Assembly (NCBI GenBank): GCA_023436425.1
Contig: JAEZJD010000049.1
Span: 1-17,139, forward strand
Direction of reading: 5' to 3'
DNA: 17,139 nt
Source of the DNA: Bacteroidota bacterium
GTDB taxonomy: Bacteria; Bacteroidota; Bacteroidia; Chitinophagales; Chitinophagaceae
The position numbers and the translations under genes were made by a program. Each line of letters starts with the position of its first letter. Position 1 is the stretch's first letter. Under the pieces are notes generated by a model. It was not told the origin of the DNA. It worked only from the letters and a program-made list of their open reading frames with translations, and made no database searches. This document shows, piece after piece, positions 1 through 6,176 of the stretch.

Positions 1-544
1 CAGCAGGACTGATATTGAGATTAAAGCGGAATACATCGGTCAAGCTTTCATTGACCAGTTTGGAAAAAAAGTAGCTGCAAACAAGCCGTATCGCTTCACA
101 TTTAGAAAGTTTTTCCAGCCAATAAACTTCATGGTCAAATGGTTTGCTTTCGATTCAGCAAACAATCCTATCACTACAAATTCAATTTCAGCATTGCAGC
201 GTCTGCAGCCATTTAAAACGGAAAGCGCGAACAAACTTGACTATTCGTGGTGGGGCGGCATAAAAGCGGAAAACAACCACCATGAGCAGTTCTTAACCGT
301 TGCGGAAGGTGATGCGAACCTGTTGCCGGGAACCTACGAATTGGGTATCACGTGGGATGATGCGGTTCGTGTTTATGTGGATGGAAAATTGATTGTTGAT
401 GAATGGAATCCATCGCTGTACAAGTTTGATGAATCCCCACATAAAACAGTTAAACTGCAGTTAGGCGGCAAGCACCATTTTCGTGTGGAGCATGTGGAGC
501 TTGGAGGTTTTGCTACGCTCAGTTTAAAGTTGAAGAAATTGTAG
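1..544 (+). CDS. PA14-like domain protein, C-terminal part (partial at left edge)
   Basis: The reading frame is open from base 2 to a TAG at 542-544, so this is the 3' end (180 residues) of a longer gene; the first ATG in frame (131) is probably internal. The last ~80 residues look like a PA14-type carbohydrate-binding beta sandwich: YELGITWDDAVRVYVDGKLI, then a WNPS turn, then HHFRVEHVELGGFATLSLKL. PA14 modules occur in secreted glycosidases and surface proteins of Bacteroidota, so an extracellular or periplasmic sugar-binding role is likely, but the catalytic or main domain lies outside the window and cannot be named. It has no link in function to the ribosomal genes that follow, and it is separated from them by 172 nt containing a promoter. 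Confidence 0.7.
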   Translation, partial: SRTDIEIKAEYIGQAFIDQFGKKVAANKPYRFTFRKFFQPINFMVKWFAFDSANNPITTNSISALQRLQPFKTESANKLDYSWWGGIKAENNHHEQFLTVAEGDANLLPGTYELGITWDDAVRVYVDGKLIVDEWNPSLYKFDESPHKTVKLQLGGKHHFRVEHVELGGFATLSLKLKKL

Positions 545-635
545 GTGAAATCGAGCGAAGCGGCTGATAATTCTTAAAAGCATCATAAACCGTCAGTGTA
601 AATGTTTGAGGCGGGAAAATTTCTCCCCTAAACTT

Positions 636-665
636 TTGCTGCTTTAAGGTATACTCCTATCTTTG
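636..665 (+). promoter_or_regulatory. Bacteroidota-type promoter of the S10 operon
   Basis: TTG (636-638, within TTTTG from 634) is followed by exactly 19 nt and then TATCTTTG (658-665). This matches the Bacteroidota sigma-ABfr consensus TTTG at -33 and TAnnTTTG at -7. Transcription is expected to start roughly 5-7 nt downstream (about 670), giving a ~45-nt leader before rpsJ. It is the best promoter match in the window and the likely main promoter for rpsJ through secY. Confidence 0.85.
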
Positions 666-675
666 CGCTCCCAAA

Positions 676-696
676 TCCTAAAACACATCTTTAGGA
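676..696 (+). promoter_or_regulatory. Hairpin in the rpsJ 5' leader
   Basis: TCCTAAA (676-682) and TTTAGGA (690-696) form a perfect 7-bp stem with a 7-nt loop, inside the predicted leader. The right arm contains an SD-like AGGAG, but it lies about 18 nt before the ATG, too far for normal SD use. A second palindrome, GACCGGTC (707-714), sits directly before the start codon. A regulatory role is an inference. Confidence 0.5.
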
Positions 697-716
697 GAAA
701 AGCTGGGACCGGTCAA

Positions 717-1022
717 ATGTCACAAAGAATCAGAATTAAATTACAGTCTTACGACCACAACCTTGTTGATAAATCAGCAGAGAAGATTGTCAAGACTGTT
801 CGCAGTACAGGCGCAGTGGTAACAGGACCAATTCCTCTGCCCACTCGCAAGAAGATATTTACAGTTTTGCGTTCACCGCACGTCAACAAAAAGAGCCGCG
901 AACAGTTTCAGTTGGCGACGCATAAGCGCCTTCTTGACATCTACACTTCTTCTTCAAGAACAGTAGACGCTCTTTCAAAGCTTGATCTGCCTTCTGGTGT
1001 GGAAGTAGAGATCAAAGCATAA
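717..1022 (+). CDS. rpsJ: 30S ribosomal protein S10
   Basis: This encodes a 101-residue S10, close to the E. coli length of 103. It starts MSQRIRIKLQSYDHNLVDKS and contains the family stretches VVTGPIPLPTRKKIFTVLRS and the C-terminal DALSKLDLPSGVEVEIKA. S10 is a head protein of the 30S subunit and, as NusE, a partner of NusB/NusG in antitermination. The ATG at 717 is chosen because homologues begin there; the frame stays open upstream to a TTG at 663, but that would add 18 residues overlapping the promoter. It is the first gene of the cluster, and no fusA precedes it. A 297-nt structured spacer separates it from rplC. Confidence 0.97.
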   Translation: MSQRIRIKLQSYDHNLVDKSAEKIVKTVRSTGAVVTGPIPLPTRKKIFTVLRSPHVNKKSREQFQLATHKRLLDIYTSSSRTVDALSKLDLPSGVEVEIKA

Positions 1023-1319
1023 CCCTAACGCCCTGATGGGGAATTAGGTTAGTTCTTATAAAAATTAATTTTTTCATCTCTCAATTCCATTAGGAAAAAA
1101 AGAGCTCTGAAACACACTTCTAAACTTCCTTTGAGGGGGTTTGGGGGCATAATAAACAAGCCCTTCGAGGTTTGTTTGTCACCGGTACTTCCCCCGGCAC
1201 TCGCTTGCATGGTGAGCTTGCCGAACCACGGAAAAGGTCGGATGATGAACCAGGATTGAAGTCCCAATGTTCCTTGGGTCTGTCTTGTATAACCTTGCGG
1301 GGATTAAACCGCAACAGAA
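1023..1319 (+). other. Long structured rpsJ-rplC spacer (297 nt)
   Basis: No convincing ORF is present. Directly after the stop is a small stem, CCTAA 1024-1028 with TTAGG 1044-1048 and inner CCC/GGG around TGAT, followed by AGTTCTTATAAAAAT (1051-1065), which recurs after rplW. Further hairpins are 1154-1162/1169-1177 (9 bp, one G-U), 1195-1204/1212-1223 (10 bp with a CT bulge), 1263-1267/1274-1278 (5 bp) and 1295-1300/1309-1314 (TTGCGG/CCGCAA, 6 bp, five bases before the rplC ATG). The 1195-1223 hairpin resembles dispersed palindromes of the TTCGACAAGCTCACC kind seen in many genomes. A weak -7-like TAACCTTG (1290-1297) lacks a matching -33. Confidence 0.6.
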
Positions 1320-1937
1320 ATGAAAGGAATCATTGGTAAAAAAATTGGGATGACCAGCATCTTCGATCAGGGTGGCAAACAAACTGCCTGCACGATTATC
1401 GAAGCGGGTCCCTGCGTTGTCACTCAGGTTAAAACGCAGGAAACAGATGGCTACAACGCACTCCAGGTAGCCTTCGGCGACAGAAAAGAAAAGCACACAA
1501 TAGGCGCCGCAAAGAACCACTACGCAAAGGCTAATACATCAGCCAAAAAGTTCGTTAAAGAATTCAGAAACTCTTCCCTCGAAAAAAATATTGGTGACAC
1601 CATCACTGTAGACATCTTCGCTGAAGGCGATAAAGTTGAAGTGGTAGGCACAACAAAAGGAAAAGGCTTCCAGGGTGTGGTTAAGCGCCATGGTTTTCAT
1701 GGTGTAGGTGAAGGTTCTCACGGTCAGCACGACCGCCAAAGAGCACCCGGTTCCATCGGTGGTTCATCTTATCCTTCTCGTGTGTTTAAAGGCATGCGAA
1801 TGGCTGGCAGAATGGGCTCGGACCGTGTGAAGGTGAAAGGGTTGAAGGTGGTGAAGGTTTTCCCTGATAAGAATTACATCTTGTTGAGTGGCTCCGTTCC
1901 GGGTCACAATGGTTCAATCGTTTTAATCCAGAAATAA
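1320..1937 (+). CDS. rplC: 50S ribosomal protein L3
   Basis: 205 residues, normal for bacterial L3 (E. coli 209). It starts MKGIIGKKIGMTSIFDQ and has the conserved core GKGFQGVVKRHGF at ~114-126, the long finger RAPGSIGGSSYPSRVFKG at 141-158, and MAGRMG at 161-166. L3 binds 23S rRNA near its 3' end early in 50S assembly, and its finger reaches the peptidyl-transferase centre. Where E. coli L3 has the glutamine methylated by PrmB (GSIGQ), this protein has Gly148. The start is fixed by homology. The stop is one base from the rplD start, so the two are tightly coupled. The 297-nt region in front could hold its own control signals. Confidence 0.97.
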   Translation: MKGIIGKKIGMTSIFDQGGKQTACTIIEAGPCVVTQVKTQETDGYNALQVAFGDRKEKHTIGAAKNHYAKANTSAKKFVKEFRNSSLEKNIGDTITVDIFAEGDKVEVVGTTKGKGFQGVVKRHGFHGVGEGSHGQHDRQRAPGSIGGSSYPSRVFKGMRMAGRMGSDRVKVKGLKVVKVFPDKNYILLSGSVPGHNGSIVLIQK

Positions 1938-1938
1938 A

Positions 1939-2577
1939 ATGGAAGTAAAAGTATTAAGCATAGAAGGAAAAGAAACAGGTAGAACTGTTGACCTGCCCGA
2001 AGAAATATTTGGTATTGAGCCAAATGATCATGCTATTTATTTAGCTGTAAAGCAATATTTGGCTGCACAACGTCAGGGCACACATAAAGTGAAAACACGT
2101 GCTGAAGTGCAAGGTGCCAGCCGCAAGCTGCACAAGCAAAAAGGTACCGGTGGTTCACGTAAAGGAAACATTCGTAATCCGTTATACAAAGGTGGTGGTA
2201 CGATTTTCGGACCTAAGCCCCACAAGTACGATATTAAGTTGAACCGCAAGGTGAAAGACTTGGCGAAGATGTCTGCTCTTGCATACAAGGCGAAGGAAAA
2301 TGCTATCTACGTTGTAGAAGACGTGAACCTTGATGCACCCAAAACGAAAACGTTCATGAACATGCTGAACAGTTTGAAAGTTGGTGACAAAAAGTTGATG
2401 TTCATTCTTCCTGAATACAACGAAAATGTTTACATCAGCTCTCGTAACATTTCATCTGTATTAACAATGCTCATGAGCGACGTAAATACTTATGATCTGG
2501 TAAATTCAGAAGCCTTAGTGTTGACTGAAAGTGCTGCAAAAATTTTTGCAGGTAAGGAAGAAGAAATAGCAGCGTAA
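1939..2577 (+). CDS. rplD: 50S ribosomal protein L4
   Basis: 212 residues, slightly longer than E. coli L4 (201). The basic loop that lines the exit tunnel is at ~52-97 and reads KTRAEVQGASRKLHKQKGTG followed by GGTIFGPKPHKY. The C-terminal half has the Rossmann-like core (KLMFILPEYNENVYISSRNI). L4 binds 23S rRNA domain I; in E. coli it also represses the S10 operon through a leader hairpin. That control is not demonstrated here, though the leader before rpsJ and the rpsJ-rplC spacer are both structured. It begins one nucleotide after the rplC stop and ends with a short acidic tail (KEEEIAA). Only 24 nt separate it from rplW. Confidence 0.96.
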   Translation: MEVKVLSIEGKETGRTVDLPEEIFGIEPNDHAIYLAVKQYLAAQRQGTHKVKTRAEVQGASRKLHKQKGTGGSRKGNIRNPLYKGGGTIFGPKPHKYDIKLNRKVKDLAKMSALAYKAKENAIYVVEDVNLDAPKTKTFMNMLNSLKVGDKKLMFILPEYNENVYISSRNISSVLTMLMSDVNTYDLVNSEALVLTESAAKIFAGKEEEIAA

Positions 2578-2601
2578 TTATCAAATTCTAAACTAACAGA
2601 A

Positions 2602-2901
2602 ATGAAACTTTCTGAAGTATTAATAAAGCCGATTTTAACCGAAAAAGCAAACGCACAGCAGGAAAAGCTGCGTCGTTATGCTTTCAAGGTTTCCCGTAGA
2701 GCCAACAAACTGGAGATTAAAAAAGCAGTGGAAGAGTTCTATGGAGTAAGTGTGGTTGACGTGAACACCGTAGTAGTTCCGGGCAAGAACAAGACACGCT
2801 ATACAAAAAAAGGTTTCATCCAGGGACAAAAACCATCTTACAAAAAAGCGATGGTAACCGTAGCCGAAGGTGAAAACATTGATTTGTACTCAAACATTTA
2901 A
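2602..2901 (+). CDS. rplW: 50S ribosomal protein L23
   Basis: 99 residues, the family's usual size. It starts MKLSEVLIKPILTEKANAQQ (the PILTEK motif is typical) and has the AVEEFYGVSVVDVNTVVVPG core and a basic extended loop NKTRYTKKGFIQGQKPSYKKA. L23 sits at the polypeptide exit of the 50S subunit and docks trigger factor, SRP and the Sec translocon. The spacer to rplD is short (24 nt, A-rich, containing TATCAAATT), whereas the spacer to rplB is 146 nt with hairpins. No SD is seen before the ATG. Confidence 0.96.
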   Translation: MKLSEVLIKPILTEKANAQQEKLRRYAFKVSRRANKLEIKKAVEEFYGVSVVDVNTVVVPGKNKTRYTKKGFIQGQKPSYKKAMVTVAEGENIDLYSNI

Positions 2902-3047
2902 CCCTCTGTTCCCCTGAAGGGGAACTCTGAAAGGGGAGAGTTCTTATAAAAATGGTAACAAGCGCCGAGAAAGCTTGATTAATTAACAACACCGTTTGAC
3001 AGAAATTTCAAGCGGGTTAAAAAAGTCCCTTTTTTGGGATTTACGCT
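2902..3047 (+). other. rplW-rplB spacer with stacked hairpins and a shared 15-mer
   Basis: A stem GTTCCCC/GGGGAAC (2908-2914/2919-2925, loop TGAA) starts seven bases after the stop. An overlapping, mutually exclusive stem AACTCT/AGAGTT (2923-2928/2937-2942) follows. AGTTCTTATAAAAAT at 2939-2953 is identical to 1051-1065 in the rpsJ-rplC spacer and sits in a similar arrangement, CCCTGA..GGGGAA upstream. Close to the rplB start, AAAAAA/TTTTTT (3019-3024/3030-3035) with a GTCCC loop can form a weak stem ending 12 nt before the ATG. Confidence 0.6.
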
Positions 3048-3887
3048 ATGGCACTAAGAAAATATAAACCAGTAACGGCCGGTACTCGTTGGAGAATCGG
3101 AAATGCATACGCGGAGATTACAACCGACACTCCTGAAAAATCTTTGGTTGAAACAAAGAAAAGAACAGGTGGACGTAACTCTCAGGGTCGTCGTGCGATG
3201 CGCTACATTGGCGGCGGGCACAAGAAAGCTTATCGCGTTATCGATTTCAAGCGCGACAAAAAAGCTATTCCTGCTACCGTTGCTTCTATCGAATACGATC
3301 CGAACCGTACGGCGTTCATCGCGTTGTTGAACTATGCCGATGGCGAGAAAAGATACATCATCGCACCGCAGGGTCTTCAGGTGGGAATGACCGTAGAAAG
3401 TGGAGACGCTGTTGCTCCTGAGTTAGGCAATGCATTAATGCTGAAGAACATGCCGCTTGGAACTGTTGTTCACAATATTGAAATGCAACCAGGTCAGGGT
3501 GGGAAAATCGCTCGTTCAGCCGGTGCGTCAGCACAGCTTGCGAACAAAGAAGAGAAATACGCCATTCTAAAAATGCCAAGCGGCGAATTGAGAAAAGTTC
3601 TGATCAATTGCTATGCGACCGTAGGTGTTGCGTCTAACAGTGACCATCAGCTGCAGTCGATGGGAAAAGCGGGACGTAACCGTTGGAAAGGAATTAAACC
3701 AAGAAACCGCGGTGTAGCTATGAACCCTGTAGATCACCCGATGGGTGGTGGTGAAGGTAAAGCTTCAGGTGGTCAGCCGCGCAGCAGAACAGGTCAATAT
3801 TCCCGTGGCTTAAAAACGAGAACCAAAGGAAAAGGAAGCGATAAGTTAATCATTCAAAGAAAGAACGGAAGTAAACTGGCAAAATAA
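3048..3887 (+). CDS. rplB: 50S ribosomal protein L2
   Basis: 279 residues (E. coli 273). Family blocks are present: MALRKYKPVTAGTRWR at the start, KRTGGRNSQGR at 38-48, the RNA-binding OB and SH3-like middle domains, and MNPVDHPMGGGEG at 225-237. His230 corresponds to the E. coli His229 implicated in peptidyl-transferase function; the second position of the HPH pair is Met, as is common in Bacteroidota. The basic C-terminal tail (GLKTRTKGKGSDKLIIQRK) inserts into 23S rRNA. L2 is needed for subunit association and tRNA binding. The start follows a 146-nt spacer, and a 92-nt spacer with a long hairpin follows the gene. Confidence 0.97.
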   Translation: MALRKYKPVTAGTRWRIGNAYAEITTDTPEKSLVETKKRTGGRNSQGRRAMRYIGGGHKKAYRVIDFKRDKKAIPATVASIEYDPNRTAFIALLNYADGEKRYIIAPQGLQVGMTVESGDAVAPELGNALMLKNMPLGTVVHNIEMQPGQGGKIARSAGASAQLANKEEKYAILKMPSGELRKVLINCYATVGVASNSDHQLQSMGKAGRNRWKGIKPRNRGVAMNPVDHPMGGGEGKASGGQPRSRTGQYSRGLKTRTKGKGSDKLIIQRKNGSKLAK

Positions 3888-3895
3888 TCTGGAGA

Positions 3896-3938
3896 TGTGG
3901 CGATTTGAAGAGTTGAAAATGGGTTCTTCAAAGCCACA
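3896..3938 (+). repeat. Hairpin in the rplB-rpsS spacer
   Basis: TGTGGC (3896-3901) pairs with GCCACA (3933-3938) and TTTGAAGA (3904-3911) with TCTTCAAA (3925-3932). This gives a 14-bp stem with a GA bulge on the left and a 13-nt loop. There is no T-run after it, so it is not an ordinary terminator. The rest of the spacer is A/T-rich and contains TTATCAAATTATATAATTAG before the rpsS start. Confidence 0.75.
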
Positions 3939-3979
3939 AAACAAAACACATTTTCCAATTATCAAATTATATAATTAGC

Positions 3980-4249
3980 ATGGCTCGTTCAATTAAAAAA
4001 GGTCCTTACATAGCAGCACATTTGGAAGACAAAGTTGTTGCTATCAATGAAGGCAAGTCAAAAAAAGGTGTGATTAAAACATGGAGCCGTCGTTCAACAA
4101 TCACTCCTGATTTTGTGGGGCACACATTCGCTGTGCACAACGGAAACAAATTCATTCCTGTGTATGTAACTGAGTTTATGGTAGGACATAAGCTTGGTGA
4201 ATTTGCGCCGACAAGAAATTTTAAAGGACACTCGAGTAAAAAAGGATAA
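3980..4249 (+). CDS. rpsS: 30S ribosomal protein S19
   Basis: 89 residues (E. coli 92). It begins MARSIKKGPYIAAHLEDKV and contains IKTWSRRSTITPDFVGHTFAVHNG and the C-terminal GHKLGEFAPTRNFKGHSSKKG, all hallmark S19 sequence. S19 sits in the 30S head, binds S13 and contacts the A-site finger and tRNA. The N-terminal Met-Ala-Arg is the usual start, so ATG 3980 is secure. It lies between spacers of 92 and 85 nt, each with its own inverted repeat; no SD precedes the ATG. Confidence 0.97.
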   Translation: MARSIKKGPYIAAHLEDKVVAINEGKSKKGVIKTWSRRSTITPDFVGHTFAVHNGNKFIPVYVTEFMVGHKLGEFAPTRNFKGHSSKKG

Positions 4250-4261
4250 CCACGAAGGCAA

Positions 4262-4326
4262 AAGGTTACAGGCGAGGTAAATGGCAAAGCCAAAACCTTA
4301 AATCCTTAAACCTTAAACCTTAAACC
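4262..4326 (+). repeat. rpsS-rplV spacer: inverted repeat leading into TTAAACC heptamers
   Basis: AAGGTT (4262-4267) is complementary to AACCTT at 4294-4299, 4309-4314 and 4316-4321. These lie in a tandem array built on AACCTTA, with one 8-nt unit, running from 4294 to 4326. A small TGGC-aaa-GCCA stem sits in the loop. The array ends 8 nt before the rplV ATG at 4335. Confidence 0.75.
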
Positions 4327-4334
4327 AAATAAAA

Positions 4335-4673
4335 ATGGAAGCAGTAGCAAAACTGAAAAATTACCCAACATCACCACGCAAAATGCGCCTGCTGGCGGAT
4401 TTGGTTCGCGGCATGCAGGTGGAAAAAGCCCTTGCTGTTTTGGAGCATAACCCAAAACATCCTGCCGTGCCTTTGCGTAAGTTGGTGTTGAGCGCTATAA
4501 GCAACTGGAAGCAGAAGAATGAAGGCGGCGATGAAGGGCAGTTGTTTGTAAAGACGATTTTTGTTGACGGAGCAAGAACATTAAAACGTATGCGTCCGGC
4601 GCCACAAGGTCGTGGTTATCGGCTTCGCAAGAGAAGCAACCACGTAACGGTAATTGTGGATGCAAAACCATAA
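4335..4673 (+). CDS. rplV: 50S ribosomal protein L22
   Basis: 112 residues, matching the usual ~110. The helical domain includes NYPTSPRKMRLLADLVRGM at 9-27. The long beta hairpin that lines the exit tunnel is at ~80-104 (ARTLKRMRPAPQGRGYRLRK), the region where macrolide-resistance changes map in other bacteria; no insertion or deletion is obvious here. L22 contacts all 23S rRNA domains. The start is an ATG right after a TTAAACC repeat array and AAATAAAA. The stop is followed by a 96-nt spacer with a long inverted repeat. Confidence 0.96.
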   Translation: MEAVAKLKNYPTSPRKMRLLADLVRGMQVEKALAVLEHNPKHPAVPLRKLVLSAISNWKQKNEGGDEGQLFVKTIFVDGARTLKRMRPAPQGRGYRLRKRSNHVTVIVDAKP

Positions 4674-4684
4674 AACGATTAGCC

Positions 4685-4760
4685 AATTTGACGATGAGCC
4701 GATGTACAAAAACAATTCAGCTTAGCTCATTATCAAATTACCAAATTATCAAATTGTCAA
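4685..4760 (+). repeat. rplV-rpsC spacer: long hairpin plus four ATTATCAA octamers
   Basis: AATTTGA-CG-ATGAGC (4685-4699) pairs with GCTCAT-TA-TCAAATT (4725-4739). One G-U and one mismatch fall in the middle, and the loop is 25 nt. From 4729 four 8-nt units run in tandem: ATTATCAA, ATTACCAA, ATTATCAA, ATTGTCAA (to 4760). The outer left arm AATTTGA has a second exact complement at 4749-4755. The array ends 9 nt before the rpsC ATG at 4770. Confidence 0.8.
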
Positions 4761-4769
4761 AATAAATAC

Positions 4770-5582
4770 ATGGGTCAAAAAGCAAATCCGATTGGTAACA
4801 GGTTAGGCATCATCCGCGGATGGGAATCTAACTGGTACGGTAACAAAAAAGACTTTGCAGGCAAACTGATCGAAGACAACAAGATCAGGACGTATCTCAA
4901 TGCTCGTATCAACAAAGGTGGCATTGCGAAAATTGTTATCGAAAGAACATTGGGTAAACTCATTGTTACAATACATACATCTAAGCCAGGTATCATTATC
5001 GGTAAAGGTGGTGGCGAAGTGGATCGCATCAAAGAAGAGTTGAAAAAACTTACGGGTAAAGAAGATGTGCAGATCAACATTCTTGAGATCCGTCGTCCTG
5101 AACTCGATGCTATGATAGTGGGCGATACAATTGCACGGCAAATCGAAAACCGGATCAACTTTAAAAGGGCGACCAAAATGGCTATTGCCTCTACACTCCG
5201 CATGGGTGCAGAAGGTATTAAAGTAAAGTTAAGCGGTCGTTTGGGTGGAGCGGAGATCGCACGTAGCGAAGAATTTAAGCAGGGACGCACTCCGTTACAC
5301 ACTTTCCGTATGGATATCGATTATGCAAACGTTTTTGCTCAAACGGTTTACGGAAAGATTGGTATCAAGGTATGGATTTGCAAAGGTGAAGTTTTACAAA
5401 AGAGAGATCTTAACCCAAATTTCGTAGGTGGAAAGAGCGATGTAACCGACAGAAGAGAAAGAAGAGATGACAGAGGTTTTGGTGGAAGAGATCGCGATCG
5501 GGGTGACCGCAGACAAGGCGGTGGCGGTGGAGATAGAAGAGGCGGTGGTCGCCAGGGCGGTGCACAAGGTGGAAGAAGATAA
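4770..5582 (+). CDS. rpsC: 30S ribosomal protein S3 with a long Arg/Gly-rich C-terminal tail
   Basis: 270 residues, against 233 in E. coli. Start MGQKANPIGNRLGIIRGWES is diagnostic. The type II KH domain carries GIIIGKGGGEVDRIKEEL at ~74-91, and the S3 C-terminal domain has SGRLGGAEIARSEEF and GRTPLHTFRMDIDYA (to ~190). S3 sits at the mRNA entry channel and contributes to the ribosome's helicase activity. From ~225 to 270 the protein becomes a low-complexity Arg/Asp/Gly tail with repeated DRR, GGRD and GGG blocks resembling RGG-type RNA-binding segments. The frame stays intact and ends cleanly at a TAA, so the tail is real coding sequence. Confidence 0.96.
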   Translation: MGQKANPIGNRLGIIRGWESNWYGNKKDFAGKLIEDNKIRTYLNARINKGGIAKIVIERTLGKLIVTIHTSKPGIIIGKGGGEVDRIKEELKKLTGKEDVQINILEIRRPELDAMIVGDTIARQIENRINFKRATKMAIASTLRMGAEGIKVKLSGRLGGAEIARSEEFKQGRTPLHTFRMDIDYANVFAQTVYGKIGIKVWICKGEVLQKRDLNPNFVGGKSDVTDRRERRDDRGFGGRDRDRGDRRQGGGGGDRRGGGRQGGAQGGRR

Positions 5583-5590
5583 AGTTTGCA

Positions 5591-5665
5591 GCCAACTATT
5601 AACAGTTGGCGACAGTAAAAAAGATTTTTAAAATGGTTTGAGTTTGCGTCTGCAAGCTGCAAACT
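5591..5665 (+). repeat. Two hairpins in the rpsC-rplP spacer
   Basis: GCCAACT/AGTTGGC (5591-5597/5604-5610, loop ATTAAC) is a perfect 7-bp stem starting nine bases after the rpsC stop. AGTTTGC/GCAAACT (5641-5647/5659-5665) is a second 7-bp stem. The second arm runs into a repeated AAACTGAA before the rplP ATG at 5684. Confidence 0.7.
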
Positions 5666-5683
5666 GAAAATAGGAAACTGAAT

Positions 5684-6106
5684 ATGTTACAGCCGAAAAG
5701 AACGAAGCACAGGAAAATGCAAAAGGGTCGCATGAAAGGCGACGCAAAAAGAGGTACAACCATTGCCTTCGGTTCTTATGCATTAAAAGCACTGGATCAG
5801 CACTGGATTACCGACCGTCAGATTGAAGCTGCTCGTCAGGCATTAACCCGCAGCATGGAGCGTGAAGGTAATGTGTGGATCCGCATTTTCCCTGATAAAC
5901 CAATTACACGCAAACCGGCAGAGGTACGTATGGGTAAGGGAAAGGGTAACCTGGAGTTTTGGGCTGCTGTAGTAAAGCCTGGTCGCATCATCTTCGAAAT
6001 AGATGGCGTGCCTGAACAAGTGGCAAAAGATTCACTGGCTTTGGCAGCAGGTAAACTGCCTATTGCAACAAAATTTATTAAGCGTCGCGATTTAGCGGAA
6101 GCATAA
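5684..6106 (+). CDS. rplP: 50S ribosomal protein L16
   Basis: 140 residues (E. coli 136). It starts MLQPKRTKHRKMQKGRMKG and contains ALTRSMEREGNVWIRIFPDK and AEVRMGKGKGNLEFWAAVVK (79-98). Arg82 in VRMGKGKG corresponds to the Arg81 that is hydroxylated in E. coli L16; the motif is intact. L16 lies close to the A- and P-site tRNA elbows and is added late in 50S assembly. The start is the first ATG after a 101-nt spacer with two hairpins. Confidence 0.97.
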   Translation: MLQPKRTKHRKMQKGRMKGDAKRGTTIAFGSYALKALDQHWITDRQIEAARQALTRSMEREGNVWIRIFPDKPITRKPAEVRMGKGKGNLEFWAAVVKPGRIIFEIDGVPEQVAKDSLALAAGKLPIATKFIKRRDLAEA

Positions 6107-6118
6107 GTAATTAGTCAG

Positions 6119-6152
6119 TTTGACAACATGGTAAGCTCCATGAGTTGTCAAA
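6119..6152 (+). repeat. Strong hairpin in the rplP-rpmC spacer
   Basis: TTTGACAAC-ATGG (6119-6131) pairs with CCAT-GA-GTTGTCAAA (6138-6152). The result is 13 bp with a GA bulge in the right arm and a TAAGCT loop, with no T-run after it. GTCAAA of the right arm recurs at 6162-6167, so the left arm has an alternative partner 10 nt before the rpmC start. Confidence 0.8.
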
Positions 6153-6176
6153 TGTCGAATCGTCAAATTGAACAAA

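Noticed and set aside
663..716. Longer rpsJ beginning at TTG 663
   Set aside because: The extra 18 residues do not belong to S10, and the TTG is part of the promoter's -7 element, upstream of the expected transcript start.
1290..1297. Internal promoter before rplC (TAACCTTG)
   Set aside because: One mismatch to TAnnTTTG and no TTG or TTTG at the required 19-nt distance; it also overlaps the final hairpin of the spacer.
1049..1520. Several minus-strand open frames in the rpsJ-rplC spacer and start of rplC
   Set aside because: They start in repeat-like sequence or overlap rplC, differ in frame and show no family pattern; the spacer is better explained by RNA structure or dispersed repeats.
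3896..3938. Rho-independent terminator after rplB
   Set aside because: The stem is long, but no T-run follows and essential genes of the same operon continue at once; a processing or stability element fits better.
4294..4326. Tandem repeats as a CRISPR array
   Set aside because: Units are 7-8 nt with no spacers between them, and no cas genes are present; the same holds for the arrays near 4729, 6429, 9068 and 10771.
4775..5302. 175-codon open frame on the minus strand across rpsC
   Set aside because: It lies entirely opposite the well-supported rpsC gene, has no recognisable domain and reads like antisense of a codon-biased gene.
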